Assembly (NCBI GenBank): GCA_016711825.1
Contig: JADJSG010000011.1
Coordinates: 1 to 64,000, forward strand
Direction of reading: 5' to 3'
From: Bacteroidota bacterium
Lineage (GTDB): Bacteria > Bacteroidota > Bacteroidia > Chitinophagales > Chitinophagaceae
DNA: 64,000 bases
A model generated the notes under the pieces. That model saw only the letters and a program-made list of their open reading frames with translations. It was not told the origin of the DNA and made no database searches. Position 1 is the stretch's first letter, and every line of letters starts with the position of its first letter. Positions 28,557 to 37,864 of the stretch are shown one piece after another. Made by a program: the position numbers and the translations under genes.

Positions 28557-29609
28557 TTAAAATCTTGAACAAGGGAATGCAATTCTCTTTGCAAAGTCTA
28601 ATGGGTTAGGCATTATATAGCGTAATGCTATTTCAAAACCGCCATTACCACCTGATGCAACTTTAAGATTTGACATATTATAATCATAAGCAAAACCAAC
28701 TCTGAATCCTTTAAATTCAAGACCTGCTGTAATTAATGTAGCATCTCCAAAACGATACCAGCCTCCTACAAAAACACCTGTAGCAACTGATTGGATATCT
28801 GGTTCACCTACAATATATAAAAACTCACTACCTGCAATCATTTCTGTAGCAGAAGTTTGTGTTTGATACATAAATGCAGGTCGTATACTTAATCTTTCAC
28901 CACCTTTGATGATAGCACCCAATTGGGCATTGATACGCATACCCAAACCAACTTCATTATTCGCTTTTTTAAGTAATGACTCGTTTGGCTGATTTAAATT
29001 ATGACCAGCTACTCCTAATTGGTAGCTAAAATTTTCACTAATTGCATGTTGGAAACTCAATCCAGCATTTGCTGTAAAATATTTCACTTTAGGGTTCAAC
29101 TGTTCACCTGTTATGCCAGGTTGAAATCCCCCATTTTTAAATTCATCTTGCCAATAAAGACGTGATAAATCAATACTTTTTTGGGTATATCCGCCTTGTA
29201 AACCTACTGACAAAGCCATTTTAGATTCCTCACCTAAAAATTTATGATAAGCAATAGAAGCCAATGTAGATAAATTAGCAAGATTACCGTCGCCAGAGCG
29301 ATCATTATAAATACTTACACCACCTGATAAATAATCATCTATCGCGATGTCTTTTTTAATAGGACCATCGATTGATCCACCAAATGTAACATAAGGTGTA
29401 GTTACACTTGACCATTGATTTCTATATATACCCGTTACACGATACATGCCTGAAAAATTACCTGTCAAAGCAGGGTTCAAAATCATAGGTGCGCCATTGA
29501 ATTGCGAAAAGTGCATATCTTGTGCTTGCATTGAAAATGCACCTGCTGTAATCGCTAAAGTTGCAGCTATTTTACGTGTGAATTTTTGTATGTTCATGAT
29601 GTTTAACAT
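28557..29609 (-). CDS. PorP/SprF-family outer membrane protein (350 aa)
   Basis: A signal peptide (ATLAITAGAFSMQAQ) leads to DMHFSQFNGAPMILNPALTGNFSGMYRVTGIYRNQWSSV, the hallmark start of the PorP/SprF family ('FSQf...p..lNPAltG...yR'). The rest is beta-barrel with alternating strands and the typical phrase GGWYRFGDATLITAGLEFKGFRVGFAYDYNMSNL. PorP/SprF proteins are needed to secrete or anchor a specific type B T9SS substrate, usually encoded just upstream. Here the 992-residue CHU_C protein ends 1 base before this ATG. A second in-frame ATG four codons later is equally possible. Confidence 0.9.
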   Translation of the reverse strand: MLNIMNIQKFTRKIAATLAITAGAFSMQAQDMHFSQFNGAPMILNPALTGNFSGMYRVTGIYRNQWSSVTTPYVTFGGSIDGPIKKDIAIDDYLSGGVSIYNDRSGDGNLANLSTLASIAYHKFLGEESKMALSVGLQGGYTQKSIDLSRLYWQDEFKNGGFQPGITGEQLNPKVKYFTANAGLSFQHAISENFSYQLGVAGHNLNQPNESLLKKANNEVGLGMRINAQLGAIIKGGERLSIRPAFMYQTQTSATEMIAGSEFLYIVGEPDIQSVATGVFVGGWYRFGDATLITAGLEFKGFRVGFAYDYNMSNLKVASGGNGGFEIALRYIMPNPLDFAKRIAFPCSRF

Positions 29610-29610
29610 T

Positions 29611-32589
29611 TTATCTTATTAGAGTTATATTGCCTTGTTTAAATATTTTTTTACCTGTTGATGTAAACGCATCTAGTACATAAACGTAAACACCCATAGG
29701 TTGTGACTTGCCTTTATACTGACCATTCCAGCCTTTATTGATATCATTTGTCTCAAATACCAACTCTCCCCACCTGTTGTACACCCTAAAATAATTGAGT
29801 GTAGCAACGCCTTTGACGATAATTCTCAACTCATCATTGATACTTGTACCAGATCCAGGACTAAAAGCATTAGGCAAATCTAATATAGATTCGGGAGAAA
29901 TCCTAATAGTCACAGAATCTATTGCTTCACATCCATATTCTGTAGTTCCTGTCACAAAATATTGCGTTGTGACTGGCGGATTTGCAATAGGGTTTTGAAT
30001 TTTACTGTCAGACAAGAATGCTGTTGGTGTCCAAGTAAAAAAGGAACAATTTCCAGCAGCATATAATTGGGTAGTTTCACCAGGATATAAAGTTACATCA
30101 TCTCCTGCATCAATTAAGGCATCTGATACGATTTGAATTCGGATAATATCAGTGTCTGTACAACCTACATTACTTGTACTATAAACAGTATAATCTATAT
30201 CAGCAATGGGAGATGCAACTGGATTCCCAATAAGAGAATCGCTTAAATAAATACCAGGGGTCCATACATAACTCACGCCCCCATTGGCTTGAAATTGAAC
30301 CACATTGTTTGGACAAATTCTACTTTCTTCTGGTGTGATAAATGCAAATTCTACAGGATGAACTGTAATTGCTAACATATCACTGTCTTTACAACCTACC
30401 GGTGTAGAAACAATCAATTGATAATTACCTGATAAATGTCCATTGAAAACGGTATTTTGGGTATTGGGATTGGTAAGACCTAAAGCCGGTGTCCATGTAA
30501 AAGTATAAAAAGGATAGCCTGCAGGTATTACAGTAGCTTGCAATTGAAGGGTATCCCAGTCACAGATTTCACGATCTGGACCTACATTCACAATTGGATT
30601 TGGTTGTACATCAATACTAAACGATTTGATCATTGGAATACACCCCGGAAATGAGGCTGTAACAGTATATACAATAGAAGTATCAGGAATCGATAATGGA
30701 TCTTCTAGGGTTGGGTTATTTAAATATGTAGATGGTGTCCAGTTATAAGAAAATAAAGGGTCCCCAGTAACATTTATTTGAACTTCACCCCCTTTACAAA
30801 TACTTGTATCGCCGTTGTGAAGGGTAATATCGTTAGGTAATACACGAATATTGATGGTATCATCACCCGCACAACCCGCAGCTTGTGGCTCAACATGTAA
30901 AGTCAAGTCGAAATTTCCCTGGTTGGTAAATGTGCCAATTGGATTTGGAATATTATTACCACTTAAGAAACCGACACCGGTGCCACCCCAAGTATATGTA
31001 TAGGTCTGGGCAGGTGTAATGACGGGGTTAAATTGAATGACCATATCCTTACAAATAATGGTATCGTTTGAAATAAATACATTTGGTGGCTGATTGATGG
31101 TAATATCAATGGTATCGCAAGTAGGTGCACAACCAGCTAAAGGTAAGGTCGCACAAACGACATAGCTTGTATTAAAATTAGGACTAACAGTAGGTTCTTT
31201 GATCGCTGGATTGTTGATATTGGTAACGGGAGTCCAGGTATATTGCAATGAGTCAGAACCATTTACTAAAATATGTACGCTGTCTTCTGCACATATTGCA
31301 GTGTCAGGTGTTATGATATTCATGATAATAGAATCATTGATAAACAAACTTACCGAATCTACAATATTGTTGGAACACGGCGCATAAGCGTATATTTTTA
31401 TTTCTTCTAATCCTTCGTTTAAACCATCTTGCAATGCGGATATGGCTAAATAAGCGACACTATCACCTGCAGGTATTGTTACTTGCCCAAATGGAGCACC
31501 CGGCGGAATGGTTGATACATTATAATCAGCTGGGTAAGTTGCTACACCACCTACCGTATAATTGAAAGTATAAGGAAAAGGGGTAGCTGCAGATCGTTGT
31601 ATTTTAATAAAACCCGCGGCACAACCTTCTACAATATATGGATAAGGAGTTACTAAATTTGAAATGGCACTAATTGTAATTGAATTTGAAGATAAACTAC
31701 CTGCTTTTAAAAACACTCCAGAGTCTAAAGCTTGATCAGATGCATCACATACTGCCAATTTTAAATGATAAGTTGAACAAGGAACGGTAACAGCGTATGC
31801 AGTAAAAACAGAGGTAAATCCAGGATACATAACAGTTGTACCAGCACCATTACATACAAAAAAAGCAGCCATTTGTGCTGCAGTTAAAGTAGCACAGGGA
31901 GGCGTTGCATTATAGCAAATTGTGTTGGTATTGCAACAATTACCACCCGGTGTAGGCAAATTGACTGTATTCACCCCTACCGGACAGTTAGTTGTGGTAG
32001 GTACAATCGCTATATTTTTACTGTTATTGGTAAAAGGGCCTGTAATGCCTGGACCGTTGATAAAAAAGCCAAACACATCATTGAAAGAACTACATGTAAA
32101 ATCAGGGTATTCGCAAGAACCAAATACATAATCAAATTTTACAGTATCTCCCAAAGGGATAAAATCAAATTCTAAAACACAAGCATCTCTACTAGGGAAG
32201 CCAGCTAAAGTTGCTAAATCGACATCAGAAAAATTAGAAATATGCGAAGTCGTATTTACCCCTGCAGGTGAATTTACACCAATACCAGGCGCACCTGTTT
32301 GGGCAGTTCCAGAAGTTAATACAATACCGCTATCAATACCTAAATTGCTTACATTGGGGGGAGTCACCCAAAATTTGCCTTCTGCCACTAACTCACAATT
32401 GCTAAAAACTGCATTGGTAACAGTTACCCCATTACCAGCCAGCATTTGCGCTAAGTCGTTGGCAGTCTGACTTCCAACAACCGTTAATTGGGCTTGAGTT
32501 GTGAAACTACATACCATTATCACCAATACAAAAAACAGTCTGCTTAATGTATTCTTACCCTTCAATCCTAAAATATAATTCCCTTGCAT
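29611..32589 (-). CDS. Choice-of-anchor-L protein with T9SS type B (CHU_C) sorting domain (992 aa)
   Basis: A signal peptide (to about residue 33) is followed by a choice-of-anchor-L domain (residues 36-300), recognised by ANDLAQMLAGNGVTVTNAVF, GIDSGIVLTSG and KFDYVFGSCEYPDFTCSSFNDVFGFFINGPG. A Calx-beta-like segment (PYPYIVEGCAAGFIKIQRS, about 310-420) comes next. Then come five or six Ig/PKD-like modules of ~80-90 residues, each with a YTWTP / YNWTPSTYLNNP-type strand (430-890). The last ~90 residues are CHU_C: LPNAFSPGSGTSINDELRI, YNRWGELVFET, MGVYVYVLDAF. It should be a surface protein exported by T9SS, with the PorP/SprF protein encoded next as its partner. Confidence 0.88.
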   Translation of the reverse strand: MQGNYILGLKGKNTLSRLFFVLVIMVCSFTTQAQLTVVGSQTANDLAQMLAGNGVTVTNAVFSNCELVAEGKFWVTPPNVSNLGIDSGIVLTSGTAQTGAPGIGVNSPAGVNTTSHISNFSDVDLATLAGFPSRDACVLEFDFIPLGDTVKFDYVFGSCEYPDFTCSSFNDVFGFFINGPGITGPFTNNSKNIAIVPTTTNCPVGVNTVNLPTPGGNCCNTNTICYNATPPCATLTAAQMAAFFVCNGAGTTVMYPGFTSVFTAYAVTVPCSTYHLKLAVCDASDQALDSGVFLKAGSLSSNSITISAISNLVTPYPYIVEGCAAGFIKIQRSAATPFPYTFNYTVGGVATYPADYNVSTIPPGAPFGQVTIPAGDSVAYLAISALQDGLNEGLEEIKIYAYAPCSNNIVDSVSLFINDSIIMNIITPDTAICAEDSVHILVNGSDSLQYTWTPVTNINNPAIKEPTVSPNFNTSYVVCATLPLAGCAPTCDTIDITINQPPNVFISNDTIICKDMVIQFNPVITPAQTYTYTWGGTGVGFLSGNNIPNPIGTFTNQGNFDLTLHVEPQAAGCAGDDTINIRVLPNDITLHNGDTSICKGGEVQINVTGDPLFSYNWTPSTYLNNPTLEDPLSIPDTSIVYTVTASFPGCIPMIKSFSIDVQPNPIVNVGPDREICDWDTLQLQATVIPAGYPFYTFTWTPALGLTNPNTQNTVFNGHLSGNYQLIVSTPVGCKDSDMLAITVHPVEFAFITPEESRICPNNVVQFQANGGVSYVWTPGIYLSDSLIGNPVASPIADIDYTVYSTSNVGCTDTDIIRIQIVSDALIDAGDDVTLYPGETTQLYAAGNCSFFTWTPTAFLSDSKIQNPIANPPVTTQYFVTGTTEYGCEAIDSVTIRISPESILDLPNAFSPGSGTSINDELRIIVKGVATLNYFRVYNRWGELVFETNDINKGWNGQYKGKSQPMGVYVYVLDAFTSTGKKIFKQGNITLIR

Positions 32590-32601
32590 TTATATAAAGT
32601 T

Positions 32602-32632
32602 CAAATTTAGTTAATATTTTTATTTTCTACAA
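32602..32632 (-). promoter_or_regulatory. Promoter of the CHU_C-PorP-OmpA cassette
   Basis: A TTG at 32630-32632 (minus strand), 20 bases, then a perfect TAAATTTG box (32602-32609). The box ends 12 bases before the ATG, so the leader is very short. Confidence 0.6.
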
Positions 32633-32723
32633 TTTATTTCAATAGAAGATGACAGATTGTATATTTAATAAAAAATATCAAAACTTCCATTTTCAAAGAA
32701 TTATTTATTTCATCAAATTAATG

Positions 32724-32731
32724 TAGGTTTG
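32724..32731 (+). promoter_or_regulatory. -7 box (TAGGTTTG) of ftsK
   Basis: A perfect TAnnTTTG box lies 15 bases before the ATG at 32747. It covers the alternative TTG start at 32729, which makes that start unlikely. Confidence 0.5.
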
Positions 32732-32746
32732 TGCGACTTACCAAAA

Positions 32747-35248
32747 ATGGCAAAACAACAAACAAACACTTCAAAAAAAACAACTAAAAAGAAAGCAAGT
32801 TCAAAACAAAGCAATCTTTCAATCTTATCTTTTATCAAAGACGGAAGATTTAAGAAAATAGTTGGTTTGGTATTCTTATTAGGTTGTCTATTTTTACTCG
32901 TTTCCTTTTTTTCCTATTTTTATACTTGGCAAACTGATCAAGATAAAGTATTTAATGCCCCAAATTTGTGGCATTTTTTAACGAATAATGAAATAAGGGT
33001 AAGCAATAATGCAGGTAAATTAGGCGCTTACATCGCACATCAACTAATCTATAAGGGCTTGGGGCTTGCTTCGTTATTGCTCATTCCTCTTTTTGGCATT
33101 TGGGGACTCAATTTGCTTTTAAGCCATCGAATTTATTCCACCTTAAAAACCATTTTTTATACCACCGTTTTTAGCTTGCTTCTATCTCCAATTCTTGCCT
33201 ATTTTTTTTCAAAGGCAAATTTTTCTTATGGCGGAGCCTTAGGCAATACTTTTATTGAACGTTTAAACTTAATGGCTGGCGAATTAGGTACTTTGTTTAT
33301 TATCATTGGATTGTTATTGATGTTCGTTATTTTATTTTTTAATCCCATTTTTAGACTCCCCTTTTGGCATCAATTATTTCATAACAATACAACACCCAGT
33401 GATGTTTCAAATGACAATCTTAACACCGTACCAGTGCCTGTTCAACCTGAATTCACCCAAGAAGCACCCCCATTTGAAGCCACTGTTTTTGCCGAAGATG
33501 AACCTACAGAATCAATGGATGAAATCTTTGTCATAGAGGATGAAGGTATTGAACCCATAGATGACACCATATTAGAAACATCGAACACTGATACATTTGA
33601 GTTAGAAGTGGTACCAACCCAAGTGTCAAAACCGATGACCAATGCCGATGATTTAACCCTTGAAGTGCTAAAAAAAGAAGAAGATATTGCACAAATAGAT
33701 GACTCAAATACGGTGGTTGCAGGCAATGAACCTTATGACCCAGCATTAGAATTACGTAATTATAAATTTCCAACCTTAGACCTTCTTGAAAACAGAAGTG
33801 TTGAAGATATTTCGATTGATAAAAATGAATTGGAACAAAATAAAAACCAAATTATCAATACCCTAAAAAGTTTTGGGATTGCTATTGCGAAAATATCTGC
33901 AACCGTAGGCCCTACAGTTACTTTGTATGAAATAGTACCTGCTGAAGGGGTTCGCATTTCAAAAATCAGAAATCTTGAAGATGATATCGCCTTGAGTTTG
34001 TCTGCCTTAGGTATACGCATTATTGCACCTATACCAGGTAAAGGCACCATTGGTATTGAAGTGCCCAATTTAAAAAAACAAATCGTGTCGATGCGTACTC
34101 TGATTTCGTCAGATAAATTTATACACAACGATTTTAGTTTGCCTATTGCTATTGGCAAAAAAATTGACAACGAAAACTATATAGTAGACTTAGCTAAAAT
34201 GCCGCATCTATTGATGGCTGGTGCAACAGGGCAAGGTAAATCAGTAGGGATTAACACCATTCTTGTTTCTCTTTTATATAAAAAACATCCATCTCAATTA
34301 AAATTTGTGATGGTAGATCCTAAAAAAGTTGAGCTCTCCATTTATAGGGTTATTGAAAAACATTTTCTTGCTAAATTGCCTAATGAAGAAGATGCCATTA
34401 TAACAGATACCAAAAAAGTAATTAATACTTTAAACGCACTTTGTATCGAAATGGATAATCGATATGATTTATTAAAAAATGCAGGTGTTAGAAATATAAA
34501 AGAATATAATGCAAAATTTATACAACGAAAACTAAACCCCAATAAAGGCCATAAATATTTACCTTTTATTGTATTGGTTGTAGATGAATTTGCCGATTTG
34601 ATTATGACTGCTGGTAAAGAAGTGGAAATGCCGATTGCACGTATTGCCCAGTTAGCACGTGCTGTAGGTATACATCTCATCATTGCTACCCAACGTCCAT
34701 CGGTGAACGTGATAACAGGTACCATTAAAGCCAACTTCCCTGCTCGTATTGCCTTTAAAGTATCCGCAAAAGTCGATTCCCGTACCATTCTAGACTCTGG
34801 CGGTGCTGACCAGTTGATCGGTCAAGGAGACATGCTCATTTCAAACGGCAGTGAGATTGTACGTCTGCAGTGTGCTTTTGTCGATACCCCTGAAGTAGAA
34901 CGAATAGTGGAGTTTATTGGTAATCAACAAGGTTATCCTTCAGCCTTTGAACTCCCTGAATATGATGGTGCTGATGGAGGTGATTTGGCAGGTGGTAACT
35001 CAAAATCATTGACTAATGTAGATGATATGTTTGAGCAATGTGCTCGATTGGTGGTCAGTTCTGGCAGTGGCTCTACTTCAATGTTACAACGACGTTTCAA
35101 CTTAGGTTATAATCGTGCAGGTCGCATCATGGATCAATTGGAAGCTGCTGGTGTGGTAGGCGCAAGCACGGGAGGCAAACCACGTGAACTCATGGTACAC
35201 ACTGAAAATGAATTAGATGAAATATTGAGAGCCGTTTTGAAATATTAA
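32747..35248 (+). CDS. ftsK: DNA translocase FtsK/SpoIIIE
   Basis: FtsK pumps chromosomal DNA at the septum and links division to chromosome segregation. Starting at MAKQQTNTSKK, the lysine-rich N-terminus precedes four membrane segments (for example IVGLVFLLGCLFLLVSFFSY) within about residues 35-215. An acidic linker follows to about 330. The motor has Walker A GATGQGKSVGIN and Walker B IVLVVDEFADL, plus RPSVNVITGTIKANFPARIAF. The C-terminal winged-helix gamma domain (MFEQCARLVVSSGSGSTSML, YNRAGRIMDQLEAAGVVG) should read the KOPS-type polar sequences. 833 residues is normal for Bacteroidota. Confidence 0.95.
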   Translation: MAKQQTNTSKKTTKKKASSKQSNLSILSFIKDGRFKKIVGLVFLLGCLFLLVSFFSYFYTWQTDQDKVFNAPNLWHFLTNNEIRVSNNAGKLGAYIAHQLIYKGLGLASLLLIPLFGIWGLNLLLSHRIYSTLKTIFYTTVFSLLLSPILAYFFSKANFSYGGALGNTFIERLNLMAGELGTLFIIIGLLLMFVILFFNPIFRLPFWHQLFHNNTTPSDVSNDNLNTVPVPVQPEFTQEAPPFEATVFAEDEPTESMDEIFVIEDEGIEPIDDTILETSNTDTFELEVVPTQVSKPMTNADDLTLEVLKKEEDIAQIDDSNTVVAGNEPYDPALELRNYKFPTLDLLENRSVEDISIDKNELEQNKNQIINTLKSFGIAIAKISATVGPTVTLYEIVPAEGVRISKIRNLEDDIALSLSALGIRIIAPIPGKGTIGIEVPNLKKQIVSMRTLISSDKFIHNDFSLPIAIGKKIDNENYIVDLAKMPHLLMAGATGQGKSVGINTILVSLLYKKHPSQLKFVMVDPKKVELSIYRVIEKHFLAKLPNEEDAIITDTKKVINTLNALCIEMDNRYDLLKNAGVRNIKEYNAKFIQRKLNPNKGHKYLPFIVLVVDEFADLIMTAGKEVEMPIARIAQLARAVGIHLIIATQRPSVNVITGTIKANFPARIAFKVSAKVDSRTILDSGGADQLIGQGDMLISNGSEIVRLQCAFVDTPEVERIVEFIGNQQGYPSAFELPEYDGADGGDLAGGNSKSLTNVDDMFEQCARLVVSSGSGSTSMLQRRFNLGYNRAGRIMDQLEAAGVVGASTGGKPRELMVHTENELDEILRAVLKY

Positions 35249-35286
35249 AATGAAATTGAATTCATTTCCGCTCTTATTCTGATGAG

Positions 35287-35359
<73 letters not shown>

Positions 35360-36182
35360 TTCTATTTTAAAGATCCGAACCGATGTCCTTCCCGACTACT
35401 AATGTCGGGACGCTCTACCAACTGAGCTAATCCCCCTTCTATTTTAAAGATCCGAACCGATGTCCTTCCCGACTGCTAATGTCGGGACGCTCTACCAACT
35501 GAGCTAATCCCCCTTCTATTTTAAAGACCCGAACCGATGTCCTTCCCGACTGCTAATGTCGGGACGCTCTACCAACTGAGCTAATCCCCCTTATATTTTA
35601 AAGATCCGAACCGATGTCCTTCCCGACTGCTAATGTCGGGACGCTCTACCAACTGAGCTAATCCCCCTTCTATTTTAAAGATCCGAACCGATGTCCTTCC
35701 CGACTACTAATGTCGGGACGCTCTACCAACTGAGCTAATCCCCCTAATATTTTAAAGATCCGAACCGATGTCCTTCCCGACTACTAATGTCAGGACGCTC
35801 TACCAACTGAGCTAATCCCCCTTATATTTTAAAGATCCGAACCGATGTCCTTCCCGACTACTAATGTCGGGACGCTCTACCAATTGAGCTAATCCCCCTA
35901 ATATTTTAAAGACCCGAACCGATGTCCTTCCCGACTTCTAATGTCGGGACGCTCTATCAACTGAGCTAATCCCCCTTATATTTTAAAGACCCGAACCGAT
36001 GTCCTTCCCGACTGCTAATGTCGGGACGCTCTACCAATTGAGCTAATCCCCCTTATATTTTAAAGACCCGAACCGATGTCCTTCCCGACTGCTAATGTCG
36101 GGACGCTCTACCAACTGAGCTAATCCCCCTTATATTTTAAAGATCCGAACCGAATCAGAACTGATGTCCTTCCCGACTGCTC
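35360..36182 (-). repeat. Array of ten exact 77-nt tRNA-Ala-derived units plus one partial unit
   Basis: Units end (plus-strand coordinates) at 35436, 35513, 35590, 35667, 35744, 35821, 35898, 35975, 36052 and 36129; a partial eleventh reaches about 36182. Each unit, read on the minus strand, keeps the tRNA-Ala acceptor 5' strand GGGGGAT, the complete D-arm and the T-loop TTCG. The anticodon arm is replaced by TCCCGAC-ATTAG(T/C/A)A-GTCGGGA, two pairs longer than in a tRNA (73+4=77). The T-stem 3' side and the acceptor 3' strand are replaced by an AT-rich CTTTAAAATA-type sequence, so no unit can close an acceptor stem. Changes between units fall in the hairpin loop, the D-loop, the T-loop edge and the AT-rich joint. 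One stem change (unit 6, TCCTGAC) keeps a U-G pair. There are no spacers between units. Confidence 0.92.
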
Positions 36183-36228
36183 ATATTAAAATGTATAGCA
36201 ATACAGTTACACATGCTTAAAATCTGCG

Positions 36229-36236
36229 CAAATATA
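36229..36236 (-). promoter_or_regulatory. -7 box (TATATTTG) upstream of the tRNA-derived array
   Basis: A perfect TAnnTTTG box on the minus strand, followed by GCGC, lies about 47 bases before the partial first unit. It would drive transcription through the array into tRNA-Ala, a precursor of roughly 0.9 kb. No good -33 TTG is seen. Confidence 0.45.
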
Positions 36237-36261
36237 GTTTAGATATTTAAAATATAGATAG

Positions 36262-36269
36262 TATTTTTG
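36262..36269 (+). promoter_or_regulatory. -7 box (TATTTTTG) of the DUF6728 gene
   Basis: A TAnnTTTG match ends 4 bases before the ATG at 36274, again implying an almost leaderless mRNA. It is divergent from the array promoter. Confidence 0.35.
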
Positions 36270-36273
36270 AAGA

Positions 36274-36450
36274 ATGAAACAACCTTCCTTTTTTACGCAA
36301 ATTTTACAGTACTTGTATATTAAAAAAAGAGATGCTGATACCCCTCATAATACCAATATTAAATTTATGCATGGCATGAATCGTATTTCTATATTCATGT
36401 TTTTATTTGCTGTTTGTGTGATCATTTATCGATTATTGTTTAAGCACTAA
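36274..36450 (+). CDS. DUF6728-like small membrane protein (58 aa)
   Basis: The short protein MKQPSFFTQILQYLYIKK, then the loop RDADTPHNTN and FMHGMNRISIFMFLFAVCVIIYRLLF, has one C-terminal membrane helix. The phrase 'QYLYIKK....kfMHGiNRISIfmFLf' recalls the small Bacteroidota family DUF6728 of unknown function; I recognise it from memory of the pattern only. The family's conservation and a promoter box support it as a real gene. Its stop overlaps the 3' end of the convergent lpxB gene by 18 bases. Confidence 0.65.
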   Translation: MKQPSFFTQILQYLYIKKRDADTPHNTNIKFMHGMNRISIFMFLFAVCVIIYRLLFKH

Positions 36451-37530
36451 TTGATACATTATTTCAGCGGTTCGCTCACTCGCATTGCCTTCATGCAATA
36501 TGTTTTTTAATGCTTCATAATCTTTTTTTAAGCCCTGGATTCTTGTTTCATCAAACAATAACCGCTTCATCTCTTGTTGAATATTTTGTACCGTTACATC
36601 ATTTTGTATAAGCTCCACTACGGCATTACGATCCAGAATCAAATTGACTAAAGAAATGTATTTTACCTTTACTAATTGTTTGGCAATGATATAAGAAATG
36701 GGATTGGCTATATAACAAACCAATTGTGGCACTTGAAACAAAGCGGTTTCCAGCGTAGCAGTTCCAGAGGTGACAATGGCCAATTTGGCAAGTTTTAATA
36801 TATTATAGGTTTGATGTTGTATCAACGCTATATCTTTATTTTCTATAAAAGGCAAATAAATATTTTTATCCAAATTAGGCGCTTGCGCAATGACTATTTT
36901 GAAATCTTTAAAATCTGCCACTGAAGCCAACATCAATGGAAGCATTTTTTCAATTTCTTGTTTTCTGCTTCCTGGCAACAATGCGATGACATTTTTATAA
37001 TTGAGTTGATTGGGCTTCAATTTTTCTTCCTCAATTACATCTACGGTTGGGTTCCCTACATAATCTACTTCACAATTTCGCATAGCATAAAATGCTTTTT
37101 CAAAGGGTAGTATACAAATCATCCGATCGACATATTTTTTAATCGTTTCCACACGATTTTCTTTCCAGGCCCATACAGTAGGAGAAATATAGTAAGCTAC
37201 TTTAAATCCTTTTTTTTTAGCCCATTTAGCCATACGCAGATTAAAACCGGGGTAGTCAATCAAAATAACCAAATCAGGATTCACCTCTAAAAGTTGTTTT
37301 TTACAAAGAGAAAAATTTTGCAAGATGGTTCCTATATTCATCAACACTTCTGCAAAACCCATAAAAGCTAATTCGCTGATATTTTTCAAAATGTTTACTC
37401 CCGCCAATTTCATATGATTTCCACCCCACCCTGTAATTTCTATATCGGCATCTTTAAGTCGTAGTTGTTTGACCAAATTGCCTCCATGAAGATCTCCACT
37501 TGCCTCTCCTGCAATGATAAAATATTTCAT
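36433..37530 (-). CDS. lpxB: Lipid-A-disaccharide synthase
   Basis: LpxB joins UDP-diacylglucosamine and lipid X to lipid A disaccharide phosphate (GT19). The N-terminus YFIIAGEASGDLHGGNLVKQL is diagnostic. Also seen are GWGGNHMKLAGV, ELAFMGFAEVL, ILIDYPGFNLRMAKWAKKKG, YYISPTVWAWKENRVETIKKYVDRMICILPFE, LLPGSRKQEIEKMLP and the C-terminal SGTATLETALFQVPQLVCY. The 365 residues equal the usual length. It lies 4 bases downstream of a small membrane-protein gene and after a PorT-like barrel gene, forming a three-gene envelope operon. Confidence 0.95.
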   Translation of the reverse strand: MKYFIIAGEASGDLHGGNLVKQLRLKDADIEITGWGGNHMKLAGVNILKNISELAFMGFAEVLMNIGTILQNFSLCKKQLLEVNPDLVILIDYPGFNLRMAKWAKKKGFKVAYYISPTVWAWKENRVETIKKYVDRMICILPFEKAFYAMRNCEVDYVGNPTVDVIEEEKLKPNQLNYKNVIALLPGSRKQEIEKMLPLMLASVADFKDFKIVIAQAPNLDKNIYLPFIENKDIALIQHQTYNILKLAKLAIVTSGTATLETALFQVPQLVCYIANPISYIIAKQLVKVKYISLVNLILDRNAVVELIQNDVTVQNIQQEMKRLLFDETRIQGLKKDYEALKNILHEGNASERTAEIMYQLVLKQ

Positions 37531-37534
37531 GGTA

Positions 37535-37834
37535 TTAAAAAATATGAAATTTATAAGCCACGGCTAACAATGCATATATCATAATCGATAAAAAGATTCC
37601 TTTCAGTGTGCTGTATCGTTTTCTATTGTTGTAATAAGCAATAAGTGGAATACAAGCTATCAAACCTAAAGAAATCACTTTGGGAATATTACTTTTATTG
37701 GTTTTGACTAAATAAATAAAATCATCCAGGGATACATTTTGCGGGATGTATTTAAATACATAAAGCATCAATATACCCAATATGGGAACCACTAAACCAG
37801 CAATAACACCTAAAAAAAAATTGTCTTTGTTCAT
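37535..37834 (-). CDS. Small membrane protein, unrecognised (99 aa)
   Basis: Three hydrophobic helices are visible: FFLGVIAGLVVPILGILMLYVF, VISLGLIACIPLIAYYNN and GIFLSIMIYALLAVAYKF. Between the first two lies a short polar loop (NVSLDDFIYLVKTNK). I do not recognise a named family. The 4-base gap to lpxB indicates translational coupling and suggests an envelope-related function. Confidence 0.7.
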   Translation of the reverse strand: MNKDNFFLGVIAGLVVPILGILMLYVFKYIPQNVSLDDFIYLVKTNKSNIPKVISLGLIACIPLIAYYNNRKRYSTLKGIFLSIMIYALLAVAYKFHIF

Positions 37835-37864
37835 GAAAAAAATAAACTTTGTTGCAAATTACGT

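Noticed and set aside
35360..36182. CRISPR array
   Set aside because: The whole 77-nt unit repeats with no variable spacers, and each unit aligns to tRNA-Ala; no cas genes are near.
35360..36182. A cluster of real tRNA genes
   Set aside because: No unit has an acceptor 3' strand or T-stem complementary to the 5' part, so none can fold into a functional tRNA.
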